Positions 34,574 to 47,573 of a DNA stretch of 64,000 nucleotides are shown here, piece by piece (the stretch's first letter is position 1; every line of letters begins with the position of its first letter). The position numbers and the translations under genes are program-made. Source of the stretch: Prosapia bicincta (Eukaryota > Arthropoda > Insecta > Hemiptera > Cercopidae); assembly GCA_036971475.1 (NCBI GenBank), contig JBAIZL010000004.1, positions 69,513,010 to 69,577,009 of the forward strand, given 5' to 3'. The notes beneath the pieces were generated by a model that saw nothing but the letters and a program-made list of their open reading frames with translations, was not told the DNA's origin and searched no databases.

Positions 34574-35913
34574 ATAAGATTCACCGAATGTAATGGACTA
34601 CAAAATTCACAAGACATCTACCGTATATAGTTGTATGTATGCTCTTTATACAGCTGTTTTAACTTAAATTAATGATAACATATGATTTCACACAACAGCT
34701 GATTTTATGATATAGGTTATGTTGTAGAACAGCTGTTTGAACACATAGGTTATGTTACTTTATCTTTTGTACATTATTAGGTTAAATTGTTTTTAATCCG
34801 TATTTTTTAACAGGTAAATATACCTTAATTTATACTCTACAATTAATTCAATATATTGATAATGAGTCATATGTTTTTATTTAAATTTTTGGGAAGTGAG
34901 AACTTTTATAGCGACGCCTACAAAAACCTATTGGATGCGTATAAACATATAATTTCGCATCAGTATTAATTCCGTCATAATAATAATAGCGTCAGTATAA
35001 ATTTCATCAGGTTACGCTATGATGCACCTCAAGGTGAATTAAGTTATATAATACGCGTGGAGCTGACTTTATCTTATACGTTATGCGTTATGTTGCAAAA
35101 CAATATTGTTTCAACACGTGGGTTACGTTATATTATTTAATAAATATTGTTAAAGAAAAAGGTTATTATTAAATAGTTTTTATCAGTTATTACATTTATT
35201 AATTTATTAAAAGTTTCATAAAACTCAATACAAATAATTCAATACAACGATGGTAATAAGTTATGTGCTTTTATTACAATTTTTGAAATTAAAATACTCT
35301 TAGGCACCTCAGTTAAAAAACGCCTAGGTAATTTCTCACTAAGTATGGGACGTGGCTATAAAGGCTTTCCCTTCTGTCAGAACTTGCCCGAGTGCCACAA
35401 CCCTTTTTTTTTAAATGGAGACCATCTTATGCGCGTCTGACACTTTCTAAGAATCTATTTCAATTAAATTTCTTAAACAACACTTTTTCTGTAAATATTT
35501 CAACGTATAATAAAGATTTTCTACTAACTACGCCTTTTAAATTATCTTCTGTCGACCAGTTCTACGGCAGTTTCGGGAGATGCTTGACTTGCGACTCGTA
35601 TCACCTATTGGTTTTATGGATAAGGTGATCGTGGATTAACCTTCAGGTGACCTACGAGACTTTAGAATTTATCATGCCAAATACCGTGAGAGGGTTATAG
35701 AATAACTGGCGTTGTGTGTGTGACTTGATTTATTTGAGTAAATAACGAACAAATTTATTAAAACTCTTACAATTTCCTCAAATGTTACAGGGGTGGTTTT
35801 ACCATTTAAAAAAAAAACAAACCTTTAGTTAAATCCCCAATCAGCGAGGTTTATGGTAAATATTTTTCCGCTCACTGGATACGTATCCAGATTTATATTT
35901 TTTAGCTTTTATT
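34574..35913. other. AT-rich spacer with a dispersed repeat copy, no gene seen
   Basis: 34660-34770 carries a repeat shared with 43750-43860 (see separate entry). The rest has no recognised feature. Confidence 0.5.
34660..34770 (+). repeat. Dispersed CAGCTG-containing repeat, copy 1
   Basis: Contains gataacatatgatttcac, aacagctgattttatg, ggttatgttgtagaa, cagctgtttgaacac and ataggttatgtta in order. A close copy lies at 43755-43860, and more decayed versions near 32880 and 35060. Confidence 0.7.
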
Positions 35914-38900
35914 AATGGGACGATTCTGATTCTCGGTTCTGGGAATTGTTTTTTCAACTGTTAAAATACGTATGTGGTGTAAGTTATAGGAAATATAATT
36001 ATATATCAACTACGTCTTATTCAAGTATTCGTTGCTTTGAATGAATTAAACGAATAAAGCAAATGTCTATTTGATATCACGAAAATATTATTATTATTTA
36101 TGACGCATCAACATAGACGGTCAGAAGCATTTCTGGTTCGCTGACCATCGCTCTTCTCGCTCTGTTGTCTCACTCTCACTTCGGAGGGGTCGACACGCTC
36201 TCTCTCTCTCTCTCTTTATCGCTCTCGCTCTCTTTCTCTTTCTCCCCGTCATTGGTTGCCACTACTATATAGCCACCACTTCATAAATGTGTGGTTCGCT
36301 TACCACCGATCTTTTCGTTCTGCTGTCTCACTCTCACTCGGGAGGAGTCGACACGCACTCTCTCTCTCTCGCTCTCTTTCTCCCCGTCATTGGTTGCCAC
36401 TACTATATAGCCACCACTTCATAAATGTGTGGTTCGCTTACCACCGATCTTTTCGTTCTGCTGTCTCACTCTCACTCGGGAGGAGTCGACACGCACTCTC
36501 TCTCTCTCGCTCTCTTTCTCCCCGTCATTGGTTGCCACTACTATATAGCCACCACTTCATAAATGTGTGGTTCGCTTACCACCGATCTTTTCGTTCTGCT
36601 GTCTCACTCTCACTCGGGAGGAGTCGACACGCACTCTCTCTCTCTCGCTCTCTTTCTCCCCGTCATTGGTTGCCACTACTATATAGCCACCACTTCATAA
36701 ATGTGTGGTTCGCTTACCACCGATCTTTTCGTTCTGCTGTCTCACTCTCACTCGGGAGGAGTCGACACGCACTCTCTCTCTCTCGCTCTCTTTCTCCCCG
36801 TCATTGGTTGCCACTACTATATAGCCACCACTTCATAAATGTGTGGTTCGTTTACCACCGATCTTTTCGTTCTGCTGTCTCACTCTCACTCGGGAGGAGT
36901 CGACACGCACTCTCTCTCTCTCGCTCTCTTTCTCCCCGTCATTGGTTGCCACTACTATATAGCCACTTCATAAATGTGTGGTTCGCTTACCACCGATCTT
37001 TTCGATCTGCTGTCTCACTCTCACTCGGGAAGAGTCAACACGCTTTCTCTCTCTTTCGCTCTCTTTCTCCCCGTCATTGGTTGCCACTACTATATAGCCA
37101 AAACATAAATGTGTGGTTCGCTTACCACCAATCTTTTCGTTCTGCTGTCTCACTCTCACTCGGGAAGAGTCAACACGCTTTCTCTCTCTTTCGCTCTCTT
37201 TCTCCCCGTCATTGGTTGCCACTACTATATAGCCACTTCATAAATGTGTGGTTCGCTTACCACCGATCTTTTCGATCTGCTGTCTCACTCTCACTCGGGA
37301 GGAGTCGACACGCACTCTCTCTCTCTCTCTCGCTCTCTTTCTGCCCGTCATTGGTTGCCACTACTATATAGCCACCACTTCATAAATATGTGGTTCGCTT
37401 ACAACCGATCTTTTCGTTCTGCTGTCTCACTCTCACTCGGGAGGAGTCGACACGCACTCTCTCTCTCTCGCTCTCTTTCTCCCCGTCATTGGTTGCCACT
37501 ACTATATAGCCACCACTTCATAAATATGTGGTTCGCTTACAACCGATCTTTTCGTTCTGCTGTCTCACTCTCACTCGGGAGGAGTCGACACGCACTCTCT
37601 CTCTCTCGCTCTCTTTCTCCCCGTCATTGGTTGCCACTACTATATAGCCACCACTTCATAAATATGTGGTTCGCTTACAACCGATCTTTTCGTTCTGCTG
37701 TCTCACTCTCACTCGGGAGGAGTCGACACGCACTCTCTCTCTCTCGCTCTCTTTCTCCCCGTCATTGGTTGCCACTACTATATAGCCACCACTTCATAAA
37801 TATGTGGTTCGCTTACAACCGATCTTTTCGTTCTGCTGTCTCACTCTCACTCGGGAGGAGTCGACACGCACTCTCTCTCTCTCGCTCTCTTTCTCCCCGT
37901 CATTGGTTGCCACTACTATATAGCCACCACTTCATAAATATGTGGTTCGCTTACAACCGATCTTTTCGTTCTGCTGTCTCACTCTCACTCGGGAGGAGTC
38001 GACACGCACTCTCTCTCTCTCGCTCTCTTTCTCCCCGTCATTGGTTGCCACTACTATATAGCCACCACTTCATAAATATGTGATTCGCTTACAACCGATC
38101 TTTTCGTTCTGCTGTCTCACTCTCACTCGGGAGGAGTCGACACGCACTCTCTCTCTCTCGCTCTCTTTCTCCCCGTCATTGGTTGCCACTACTATATAGC
38201 CACTTCATAAATATGTGGTTCGCTTACAACCGATCTTTTCGTTCTGCTGTCTCACTCTCACTCGGGAGGAGTCGACACGCACTCTCTCTCTCGCTCTCTT
38301 TCTCCCCGTCATTGGTTGCCACTACTATATAGCCACCACTTCATAAATGTGTGGTTCGCTTACAACCGATCTTTTCGTTCTGCTGTCTCACTCTCACTCG
38401 GGAGGAGTCGACACGCACTCTCTCTCTCTCGCTCTCTTTCTCCCCGTCATTGGTTGCCACTACTATATAGCCACCACTTCATAAATATGTGGTTCGCTTA
38501 CAACCGATCTTTTCGTTCTGCTGTCTCACTCTCACTCGGGAGGAGTCGACACGCACTCTCTCTCTCTCGCTCTCTTTCTCCCCGTCATTGGTTGCCACTA
38601 CTATATAGCCACCACTTCATAAATATGTGGTTCGCTTACAACCGATCTTTTCGTTCTGCTGTCTCACTCTCACTCGGGAGGAGTCGACACGCACTCTCTC
38701 TCTCTCGCTCTCTTTCTCCCCGTCATTGGTTGCCACTACTATATAGCCACCACTTCATAAATATGTGATTCGCTTACAACCGATCTTTTCGTTCTGCTGT
38801 CTCACTCTCACTCGGGAGGAGTCGACACGCACTCTCTCTCTCTCGCTCTCTTTCTCCCCGTCATTGGTTGCCACTACTATATAGCCACTTCATAAATATG

Positions 38901-39422
38901 TGGTTCGCTTACAACCGATCTTTTCGTTCTGCTGTCTCACTCTCACTCGGGAGGAGTCGACACGCACTCTCTCTCTCGCTCTCTTTCTCCCCGTCATTGG
39001 TTGCCACTACTATATAGCCACTTCATAAATGTGAAAACAATAACAAAGAAAAAGTAGTTCCAATTTTTCTAGCTATACAAACTGAAATGCCTATTACTGA
39101 AGTTATATTGTAATCGTGAACTGAAGTTCACAATTGTAATTTTAAATAAATCATTACTTTTATTCGATATGTTTGTCACCTTTTCAGAAATTCCTATTCC
39201 TAAATCAAGGTCGAACGTTTTGATGTGTAGCCTATTACATTAAAATGAAACTCTTAAAAGGCTTCACCATTAGATCAGATGTTAACTAAATTCATTAATA
39301 ACAAAAATATTTATGCCTATATAACTCAAAAGAATTAAGAATCAACTTAAGAATCCAGAATCGGAAGAAAAGTTTTAGAGTCGAGATAGGAATCGAAAAT
39401 CTTTGGTATCGGCCCATCCCTA
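35914..39422. mobile_element. hAT-like non-autonomous element expanded by an internal 138-bp satellite
   Basis: The right end reads ggtatcggcccatcccta and the left end is a decayed version (taatgggacgattctgattc). The flanks of the satellite match, in order, the unexpanded element at 61944-62758: left block with acgtatgtggtgtaa and tagga/aatata, right block with gtgaaaacaata, aaagaaaaagtagttcca and gtagcctatt. The TIR start TAGGGATGGGCCGAT (as inferred from the two copies) is hAT-like. No transposase. Confidence 0.75.
36130..39030 (+). repeat. 138-bp satellite, about 21 copies, inside the hAT-like element
   Basis: Unit: ccaccacttcataaatgtgt, ggttcgcttaccaccgatc, tctcactctcactcgggagg, agtcgacacgcact, a (CT)n run, and ccgtcattggttgccac. 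138 is a multiple of 3, so a 46-residue frame stays open over hundreds of codons (36256-37371, 37244-38083, 38316-38768). The repetitive Ser/Leu/Arg peptide is not evidence of a gene. Left units carry gtgtgg...accaccg, right units atatgtgg...acaaccg. A five-unit block is duplicated: variant tgattcgc at 38081 recurs at 38766. Confidence 0.95.
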
Positions 39423-40275
39423 CAAAAAAACAGTTTTAGAAAAATTGTATTTTTATATCATTAACTGTACAGCGTAACCCGACTTTAATTTGAATATCCT
39501 CAGATCTAGATTTTCCCAATTAAATGCCCTTTTCTTGTGCTGTCCCCCTTCCCATGTTTATGCCGGATGGCCAAGACAAGCTACCGTCACCGGAGTGGCC
39601 CAGTCACACGGCTAACGCGTAATACCATTATAAAAATAAATCGATTGTGAACGCGTTTGTTTGTCTTCAATTGAAGCGAATCCAGCGAAGGGGTTGATCG
39701 TAAATTACTTGAGCTGCGAAGAGGGATGTCTGTCAGCTGTCGGTGTCGGGGGTGACAAGCCCTTTGTCCTTCTGTCTTGTGAGTTTCGCCGACTGAGATT
39801 CAATTCAAACTCATTTACCCAATAGCGGCGTAAAATGCGTTTGACAGTTCTCGGAAGCGTGTGGGCGTTCCGTTTGGCTCTCGACAACCCAGCCAACAAT
39901 GCCTCACTACTCCTGGATTGTCGAGTAATCACCGGTTGACTTTCTCCTTAACTGTGTGCCTAATCTTGCTTTGTTTCCTTTTTCACAAGAAAAAGAAGAA
40001 CTCGGATTTCTTTCCACCTTACAAATGTTACTTTAAATACATTGCAAACGAAAAGAGAGCAATTTTAAATAGCACAAAAATATTTAGTAGTTAAAATTTG
40101 AAAAGTATAAACATAACCTCAATTTAACACACTAAACTCTAAATTTAACGTTTCTTAACAAAAGAGAGCACTATAGTCTGCTTTGCCTAGCCAGTCAAAA
40201 TACACACCCACACGCACACACACACACTCACTCTCTCTTCCTTTCTGTGCGTCCGTGCGTGTGTGTTTGTGTGTA

Positions 40276-40306
<31 letters not shown>

Positions 40307-42000
40307 GTGTAGGTGTGTTAGTGTGTGTGTTTGTGTGTGTGTTCGTGTGTGTGTGTAGGTGTGTTAGTGTGGGTGTGTAAGTGGTGCGTGTGTAAAATCT
40401 CCGCGAGGAGGGGAGCTGCGTTCATCGAGCGACAAGGCTGAAGATAGTGCTCTCAAAGTGGGCTATATTTGAAAGTCTTTTCAACAATGAAATTTACTAA
40501 AAATACAAACAGAAAATGTCTGACTGACTCATCACAAAACCACTCTCATGAGACTGCCTACAACACATTAGGATGCGTACATACGGCTCTTGGCGGATAC
40601 AGACCCACCAAATTTCACGCTCAACTGGAATCATCCTTAAAATTTGTTTTACCTACAGTGTACATAATTGATTTCTACCAACTTTGATTGACATTGGCAC
40701 AATACAAGTTTCGTTTTTAACTGAACCTATATTTTATAAGGATACCGTGTTATAGAGATTGTCTAGACAATTAATGGATGGAAGGTTTTCATGGTTTTCT
40801 GTTAAAATCTTTTTATTTTCGGATTTAAAACTGCACAAACTTTTGGGAAGATTCGTTCTGCAAGAAATGACTTTCAGAGTTAACCTTTTCCATATTCCGT
40901 AATACGTCATAGTGTATCGAGCGTTCTTCGAGAAATTTCCGTTTAATAACTCTAGCTAAGCGTATGTGCCAGATTAACAAAAGATAGGCAAAAGATATTT
41001 ATTTATTTATTATTTTTAGAAGCTTTCGAGACAATAAATTAGTCCTGCCAAATCCTTACATATTCTTTCCTAATGAAGTGAACGGTTCTTGTCAAGTATA
41101 AAAGACTTGGCGAAGTCAAAATAGGTTCCCAATTTGAGTGACCACTTCACGGTAGCTTCCGCCTTAAACGGTCTCCTATCCATCATCGCTAATCGGCGGG
41201 CGACAGCCCCTACCTGGCCCGGCGGTGCTTTTGAGCCCCACTTCACATAAAATTCCTTGATTTATGTTTTCCCATTTCCCTTTTGTTTATATTGCAGGGA
41301 TGCCTGCAGGGAAGGACGGGAAAATGGGCTCATTATCAACTCTGCTCTGAATAATTTCGGTTCAGGTAGATTGCGCACTCTAAGGTTTTCTTGATTTCAA
41401 CGGATTCGAGCTCGTGATGTTTTGGCAGCAAAATTCCATGATTTGTTTCGTTTAAAATTTTGAAAAAGACAAATTACATAGAACTAAAAACAGGTTGGAC
41501 ATAAAACAAAGCACTGCTTAATTCTACATTAGAATATAACTACAACGTATTCAATTTGGTTAGATAAAAATAAAATTTACTAAGAAGGCAACTTGTTGAC
41601 AAGTATAGTGGCCTCCATTTTGTTTTCGTTTTTGCATCGATGTACGGAATAAGGAATCCCTGTTTCACTTCTACCGCCTATGCATTAGTAAAACCAAATC
41701 CATCCGAAGTGGATTCTGTAGAGCTATACTTTAATATAGCCGCACTAAAACGCAGTTTTCTGTTTTGTAACAAAGTAATTATGTTATGAAATTAGTAACA
41801 ACGATTAAACACTACAATTTGATGCGATCGGGTTGGATTCGTTTGTCAGTAGTATTAGCATTGAATCCCGCATCGGCGTAAGCGCCAGGTTCAAGTAATC
41901 TGAAGCTCTCTCGGGTGATTTTGTACATCTTTTAACCAGCCATTTTCAGTTTTACCTCTCTAGAAGGTTATTCTTAGGCCTTTACATATTTCACCATCTC
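39423..42000. other. Mixed-composition intergenic DNA, no gene seen
   Basis: Includes (CA)n then (GT)n at 40200-40380. Patches of higher CpG (39540-39950, 41140-41240). Open frames of 60-77 codons show no domain. Possibly regulatory DNA of a distant gene, not demonstrable. Confidence 0.4.
40200..40390. repeat. (CA)n followed by imperfect (GT)n microsatellite
   Basis: cacacacgcacaca run at 40202-40226, then a 120-bp GT-rich tract from about 40256. The two complementary tracts on one strand can pair as a hairpin. Confidence 0.9.
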
Positions 42001-42147
42001 CTGCTCGCGCCTTTTCTCTCTTTCCACCTCTATCTTCCTTTGTTGCTCGCTCTCTTCTTTCTCTCTCTCGCTCTCCCAGTCTCTTTCTTTCAATCGCTCT
42101 TTCTCTGTTTCTAGTTTCCTCTCTTCCGCTCTCTCTGGCTTGATTTC

Positions 42148-42189
<42 letters not shown>

Positions 42190-42570
42190 GCTCGCTCTCT
42201 AAGTCTCTCTTTTTCTCGTTCACTCTCTCTCTCTCTCTCTTTCGCCTGCTCTTTCACTTCAGTCTTTCTCTCGTCTACTCTCTTTCCCGTGCTCTCTCTT
42301 TCGTTTGTCCTCTTTATTACCTCTCACTCTGTCTCTTTCTCGTTCGCCCTCTCTTTTCGTTTACTTTCTTTCTCGCTCGCTTACTCAATATATTACTTCC
42401 TCTCTCTCTCTCTCTTTTGCTCGCTCTTTCCCCACAATCTCTCCGTTGTCTGCTCTCTTTCCCGCTCTCCCTCTTTTGCTCATCCTCTTTATAATCTCTC
42501 GCTCGGTCTCTTTCTCGTTTGCTCTCAGTCTTTCTAGCTTACTGTCTTTCTCTCTCGCTCACTCAATATA
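42000..42570. repeat. 570-bp polypyrimidine (CT-rich) tract
   Basis: Nearly pure C/T on the plus strand, with a long (CT)n core (about 42150-42186) and many imperfect repeats of ctcgctctctttc. Open frames through it, rich in Ser/Leu on plus or Glu/Arg on minus, are composition artefacts. Confidence 0.95.
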
Positions 42571-43740
42571 CCACATAATTTTTTTCTGTCACCCTCACTC
42601 TGGTATGAGGGTGGTAAAGGTTCCACGGCTAAGGTAGACCTATCTGTCGTACGTCTACCAGTTACATCTCCTTGTAAGAAGAAGAATAATGAATGGGAAG
42701 TAGAAAAGGAATAAGGACATCCTTAATGGTCCCCTGATGCTAAGTATGGGAATATTAGGTTCTGCAAAAGTCGTATCAATGAGGTAGACGTACTTTCCAT
42801 CATGGGCACAGATAGGACCACCCGCGTACTTCGGCGTTCAATTCAACGCGTAAATGAATATATGACGACGATTTTTATCTTGACAGAAAGTCTTGGCAGT
42901 TTTGAAAAAGTGTGTAATAATTCTGTGTAAAGTGGTGACGCGCTGCCTTGTGCTTCTGAGAATCGTTCTTTTCTGTTTCTAAAAACGTCACGTTCTGTTA
43001 CCGCAGCACTCTCTGGCTCGGCCTTCTGTATGATTTATAGTGCTGCGTATGCGCGAAACGTTTGGGCAGTGGGCAGAGGAGTGTACACACAGTTTGTGTA
43101 TTCTTGGAGATTTTGTAGAGCTGGCAAACGCACCCCATGCTGACTCAGGCTATGTCTCACGGTGCAACTCCTGCTAGTAGATAACCCTGCCCAAGAGGTT
43201 ACATCATACCACGAGACGTCCATTAAACACTGACGAGGCACTAGTGCTGTGCGGTGTGGTGGTAACAACCGTCCAAGCTGGAACAAAATTTTGTAAACTG
43301 TATTATTTTAAAATTTAAATAGAGCAACTGAAATAGACTTGTTTTTACGGTTTGGTAATTATTTCTCTTCTACGCGTAGTCGATATTGCTAAAAAATTGT
43401 AATTGAAAGATAGAGAAAGTCTACATAAATACAAGAAAAAGCTAACACTTTATTCGTGAACTCCAAAAATTTAATTTGGAAAAAAATACCTTCACACTAC
43501 ACAAAATTTTTAAAAAATGATTTTTTTTTAATTCGTTCTGTTAGTTTACAATCATGAATGAAATACTTTTTATGCATCCACTCAAGTTCAAATATATTTT
43601 TTTAAACTTGCAGTGAATGACACATGAAGTTAATATAGGGGTTTTCAAATAATTATTCATTAAATAAATTTAATAATGATTAAATGTTAATTTGTTTAAA
43701 GGAGAAAAACGTTTCTAAAAGGGGCAAGGTATGCAATGTA
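42571..43740. other. Intergenic DNA, no gene seen
   Basis: Mixed composition; an 83-codon minus frame (43286-43035) has no recognisable domain. Confidence 0.4.
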
Positions 43741-43749
43741 GTTATTTCG

Positions 43750-43862
43750 TCTCATTTGGCTTAAAATAAGTGCTAACATATGATTTCATAAAACAGCTGA
43801 TTTTTTTGTTGTAGGTTATGTGGTAGAATAGCTGTTTTAACGCATATGTTATAGTATTTTAT
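43750..43862 (+). repeat. Dispersed CAGCTG-containing repeat, copy 2
   Basis: Shares with 34660-34770 the ordered blocks taacatatgatttca, aacagctgattttt, ggttatgtggtagaa and agctgttttaacgcat. Moderate divergence suggests an old mobile repeat of unknown class. Confidence 0.7.
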
Positions 43863-44760
43863 TTATATTAAGTGTAATTATATAATAAAAATTAACTAAA
43901 TTAAATTTTTTCTTATTTGACGTAAGTAGAAATTTACTAAAATTTTTATGTTCATTTACTTGTTTGTAAAATATATCACTTTATGCTACACCAAAATATA
44001 GTTACAAAGTATCCTGACAGGATAGATTTGGATGAGGATTAGCGTTTCTCCAGATTCCTTCCTCCACTACATTTTTAACCTCTAAGCGGCTGTAGAATGT
44101 AATTACGCAATAACTCCTTCGTATCTCAGAAGCTTCGGCACAGCACCATAAACACAATTGCACGTTATACTCGCAAAGAATTAGGGCAGCCACTAAATTA
44201 GACGCGATCGAAGCAAACCCAGAAGTAATAACCGTTAATAGATGTAAACTCCGGTAGCACGTTGCGCGGATTGGCGCCGCATACGTTTCCGGTGCCGTTG
44301 CTCGCTTCCGGTGCGTGTAAACAGGAAACACACACTTACCAGCATCAACTTATTGCCTAATCGCTCTTTGTGGTAAACATTGGCTGTGTGTTTTCAGATC
44401 TCGATTAGAATTTGAAAGAAGGCCTCCCTTTGAGAGGCTCTCAAGTGGCTTCAATGAACACAGGCCGCATTTTGCGTTTGCGTAAGCGGTGATTTCGTAA
44501 CGCATTGTGCTGTAGCCCTAATCCCTGTTGCAGGGGAATGGCATTACGCACGGGTCAGAGTTCTAGCTACGATGTCGGTTGTCACACGTTCAGTAATTAG
44601 TATTATCAATAATCCAGGCCTGGTGATGAAATAAGACCTCGGGAATAAGGAAATAGTAACATTAGGTTATATCACGTTATAACATACCTAACAAGAATCC
44701 GGTTTTGCTGCGATCGGTTACAAAAAATAAAGTTTGCTGACGCGGACTTACGGATTGACG
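43863..44760. other. CpG-richer intergenic DNA, no gene seen
   Basis: Higher GC around 44150-44560. A 109-codon minus frame (44331-44002) lacks any known motif. Confidence 0.4.
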
Positions 44761-44829
44761 CGTGAAGTCATTCGGTCAGTTTGTGACCCGCACGGATGTA
44801 CGTTTGCTGCGCGACAATAGTGTCGGTAA

Positions 44830-45560
44830 GAATATGGATAGAGGTCTTTATGGCTGTATGGTAAGGGGGCTACGGAAGATGTATTTACGGGTCTATTACG
44901 AAGGGGGTTTATGGATGAGTAGAAAGAGGGGTTTCGGATGTGGGAATAGAAGGTTCAAGAATCTTAACGAGGGGTTTTTATGGATGAACGAAAAGAAAGT
45001 TTCCAGATATGCCAAAATGAGGTTTAAGAATTTATGACAAAGGGTTTATGTATGAATAGAAAGGGGGTTTCGGATGTGACTAAAAGGGGGCTTACTGATA
45101 TACAGAAAAACGAAGTACTTCGACAAAGAGGATTTTCAGAATGGAGGCTTACGGATATTCAGAAATGTAATTTACGGATCTACTTGAAGGGGTTTATGGA
45201 AGTATGGCTAGGAGGTTTTCGGATGTGCCATATGGAGGCTTAAGAATCTATAAAACATGGGTTTATGGATGTTTAGGAAGGGGTTTTTTGGATGGGCCGA
45301 AAGGAGATTTACGGACTGAGGATTTACGGATCTGTGACAAGAGGGTTTATGGATAAATGGAAAAGGGGTTTACTGACCTGCAAGAAAGGTGTTAATGAAT
45401 AAACATGAAAAGGTTAGCGCATCAACGAAAGAGGGTTTAGGTTTCTGCGAGAAAAAAGGTTTACTTAAAAAAAGGGAATTTTCAGGCATTAAGGTTTATG
45501 GATCTAGATAAAATGGGTTTACGGATCTAAAGGAAAGAGGTTTACGAATTTACAAAAACA
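44830..45560 (+). repeat. Strongly degenerate purine-rich minisatellite (GGGTTTAYGGAT-like)
   Basis: About 25 irregular repeats of a roughly 25-30 bp unit with core gggtttatggat / ggtttacggatct followed by an A/G-rich half. Spacing is variable. Plus-strand open frames (44762-45037 and 45034-45243) reflect the repeats and are not considered genes. Confidence 0.75.
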
Positions 45561-47516
45561 AGAAAATTGTATTATTTACTATTGGTTTCAGCTTATGCTG
45601 CTACTCACAACAAATGAACTGGCACAGAGGATAATCACAAACTGTCACGTGACAGGCTGTACAAATGCAGGGAAATACAGTAGACCTGTATGTGTGTAAA
45701 TAGAGGTTTTACTCTTTTCACATCGCGCAAGACTATGCAACGTTAAATAGTGTAATGGATGGATGACCTTAATTATATTTGTGTGACGTATATCTATCAA
45801 TGCCTCAATATGGAGTTTTCAATTTTCATTTTTACAAACTAAAATTCTTCAAAGAAATTTTGAGTCTACGATAGTTCTTTAAAATTTAGTTAAAAACCTT
45901 CTCCTCTCTTATAGCGATTCTCTCACTGATCTATTGCATTTAGATCTCTTGATGAATTTTATTCATTAAATATGCGGCATCGCCAAGCGCAGCTAAGCAT
46001 GTTGGAATCCTTTATACAAAAACCTACACTGGTGTTCACGACAGTGTACACGCGCATGCAATTAACGGAACTCAGTTTACTGTCAACTCGTTTATAACAA
46101 ATATGAATACTTACGTATTATACGGAGGCCACTATTTTTAGAGGTTATTTTGCAGGTGACGTAAGAACACTAAATATTTATACAGGACAGACTTAATTAG
46201 ACTTACTGTGAAAATTACTTGTCATTATGACGATCGGTTCTTGTTTTTATAATCACAAAAAGAAGCGATGTTAGCGAGAATTGAGTTGAACGCATCGCCG
46301 CCAGTCGCGGTCACTCCCAATTGCCACATATATATATTCCAGCGGTACCTCGATGCCTCTTGTTCCTCTATTTAGCGTTTCCCCACATTCGATTCATAAT
46401 GTAACAGGGAAGTAATAATAACATATTTAACCTAACCACCGCAGCGCGCGGTATATAGTGACATCCGTGTGATACGTAAGTACCGAAATCTATTTTATAA
46501 TATTTGAATTTTTTTATGAAAGTTTGAATAATTCAATATAAGAGTTTTCGTATTAATATAATGTTACAAACTCTCGCCAAGTAGAAGCAACGATTTCGTA
46601 AATCGTTATTCTCATGTCATGAGTTTGCCCAGGCTCACAGCTAATTGGAATCGTTCACTGTCCAAACGAACAGCTCAAATTTCCGTGTGCCTGACGCATC
46701 CGTGCACGGGACAAAGGCCTGACCGCTTATCTAGCATCTCGCTCCGTCGACAGACTTAGATGTATGTGCTCGTTGATGATACGTGGCTGGAATCATGCCT
46801 TATGCCGCAAATATACAAAGCTTTGGGAAACTCTATTCAAATTGAGCTCGGCGCGGTAATATTTTGTGACCCGCTCCTTGTCGGCTGCTCTTTTAAAAAC
46901 AAGGCGCTTATACAGGGTTCAATTAAAAAGGATTGGCGGCCGGAGCGTAGTACGTAGGAACTGCTCGCTTGCAGCGCAAATACACAGGTTGGAACTGCAG
47001 TTACGTCGGAAAGACAACGGCTCCTAGGAACGGTTCCATTTAACCAAAATCAATCACACGAGTTGTTCGTCAGACTGTTCACACAAACAATTTAACCTTT
47101 CGTTACAAAGGGAGTTCATATATTTATAAATAGTAAATGTGTAGAACCCATTGTGTATAAAATATTCTCTATTTATATTGCTACTAATTTACACGAGTGT
47201 AAGAATCTCCTTTGGTTTGGCGGCCATTTTTCAATTCGTTGTTTATAGCCTATATTTCTACAGATATTTCTTCACAAGAATAAAATTAACACACTGCTCT
47301 ATGCTTTCATCCGTAACTTTGTATGAGCATTTTCAAAAACTTGTTACCCATTCAGTGACAATAAAACACTCAACTTATGTGGGAGTTGTATCGTGCAGTT
47401 GCCACTCAATGGATTACGTGCTCTTGAAAATACTGACACTGTTCGTAAGAGAAAAGTATATGGGTGTTTGTTAGTTTTATTCTTGTGAAGAAATGTTGTA
47501 GTAATACATGATAGGC

Positions 47517-47517
<1 letters not shown>
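45561..47517. other. CpG-richer intergenic DNA, no gene seen
   Basis: Unique sequence with GC-rich patches at 46260-46480 and 46640-47060. No exon could be supported. Confidence 0.4.

Positions 47518-47570
<53 letters not shown>
47518..47570. repeat. (TA)n microsatellite, left of the Tigger element
   Basis: About 25 TA units directly adjoining the left terminal repeat. Confidence 0.95.

Positions 47571-47572
<2 letters not shown>

Positions 47573-47573
<1 letters not shown>

Noticed and set aside
36968..37222. Charged Glu/Arg open frame on minus
   Set aside because: Antisense of the 138-bp satellite and its CT runs.
41960..42637. Glu/Arg-rich minus frame and Ser/Leu-rich plus frames
   Set aside because: Composition artefacts of the CT tract.
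44762..45243. Two adjacent plus-strand open frames of 91 and 69 codons
   Set aside because: Low-complexity product of the degenerate minisatellite.
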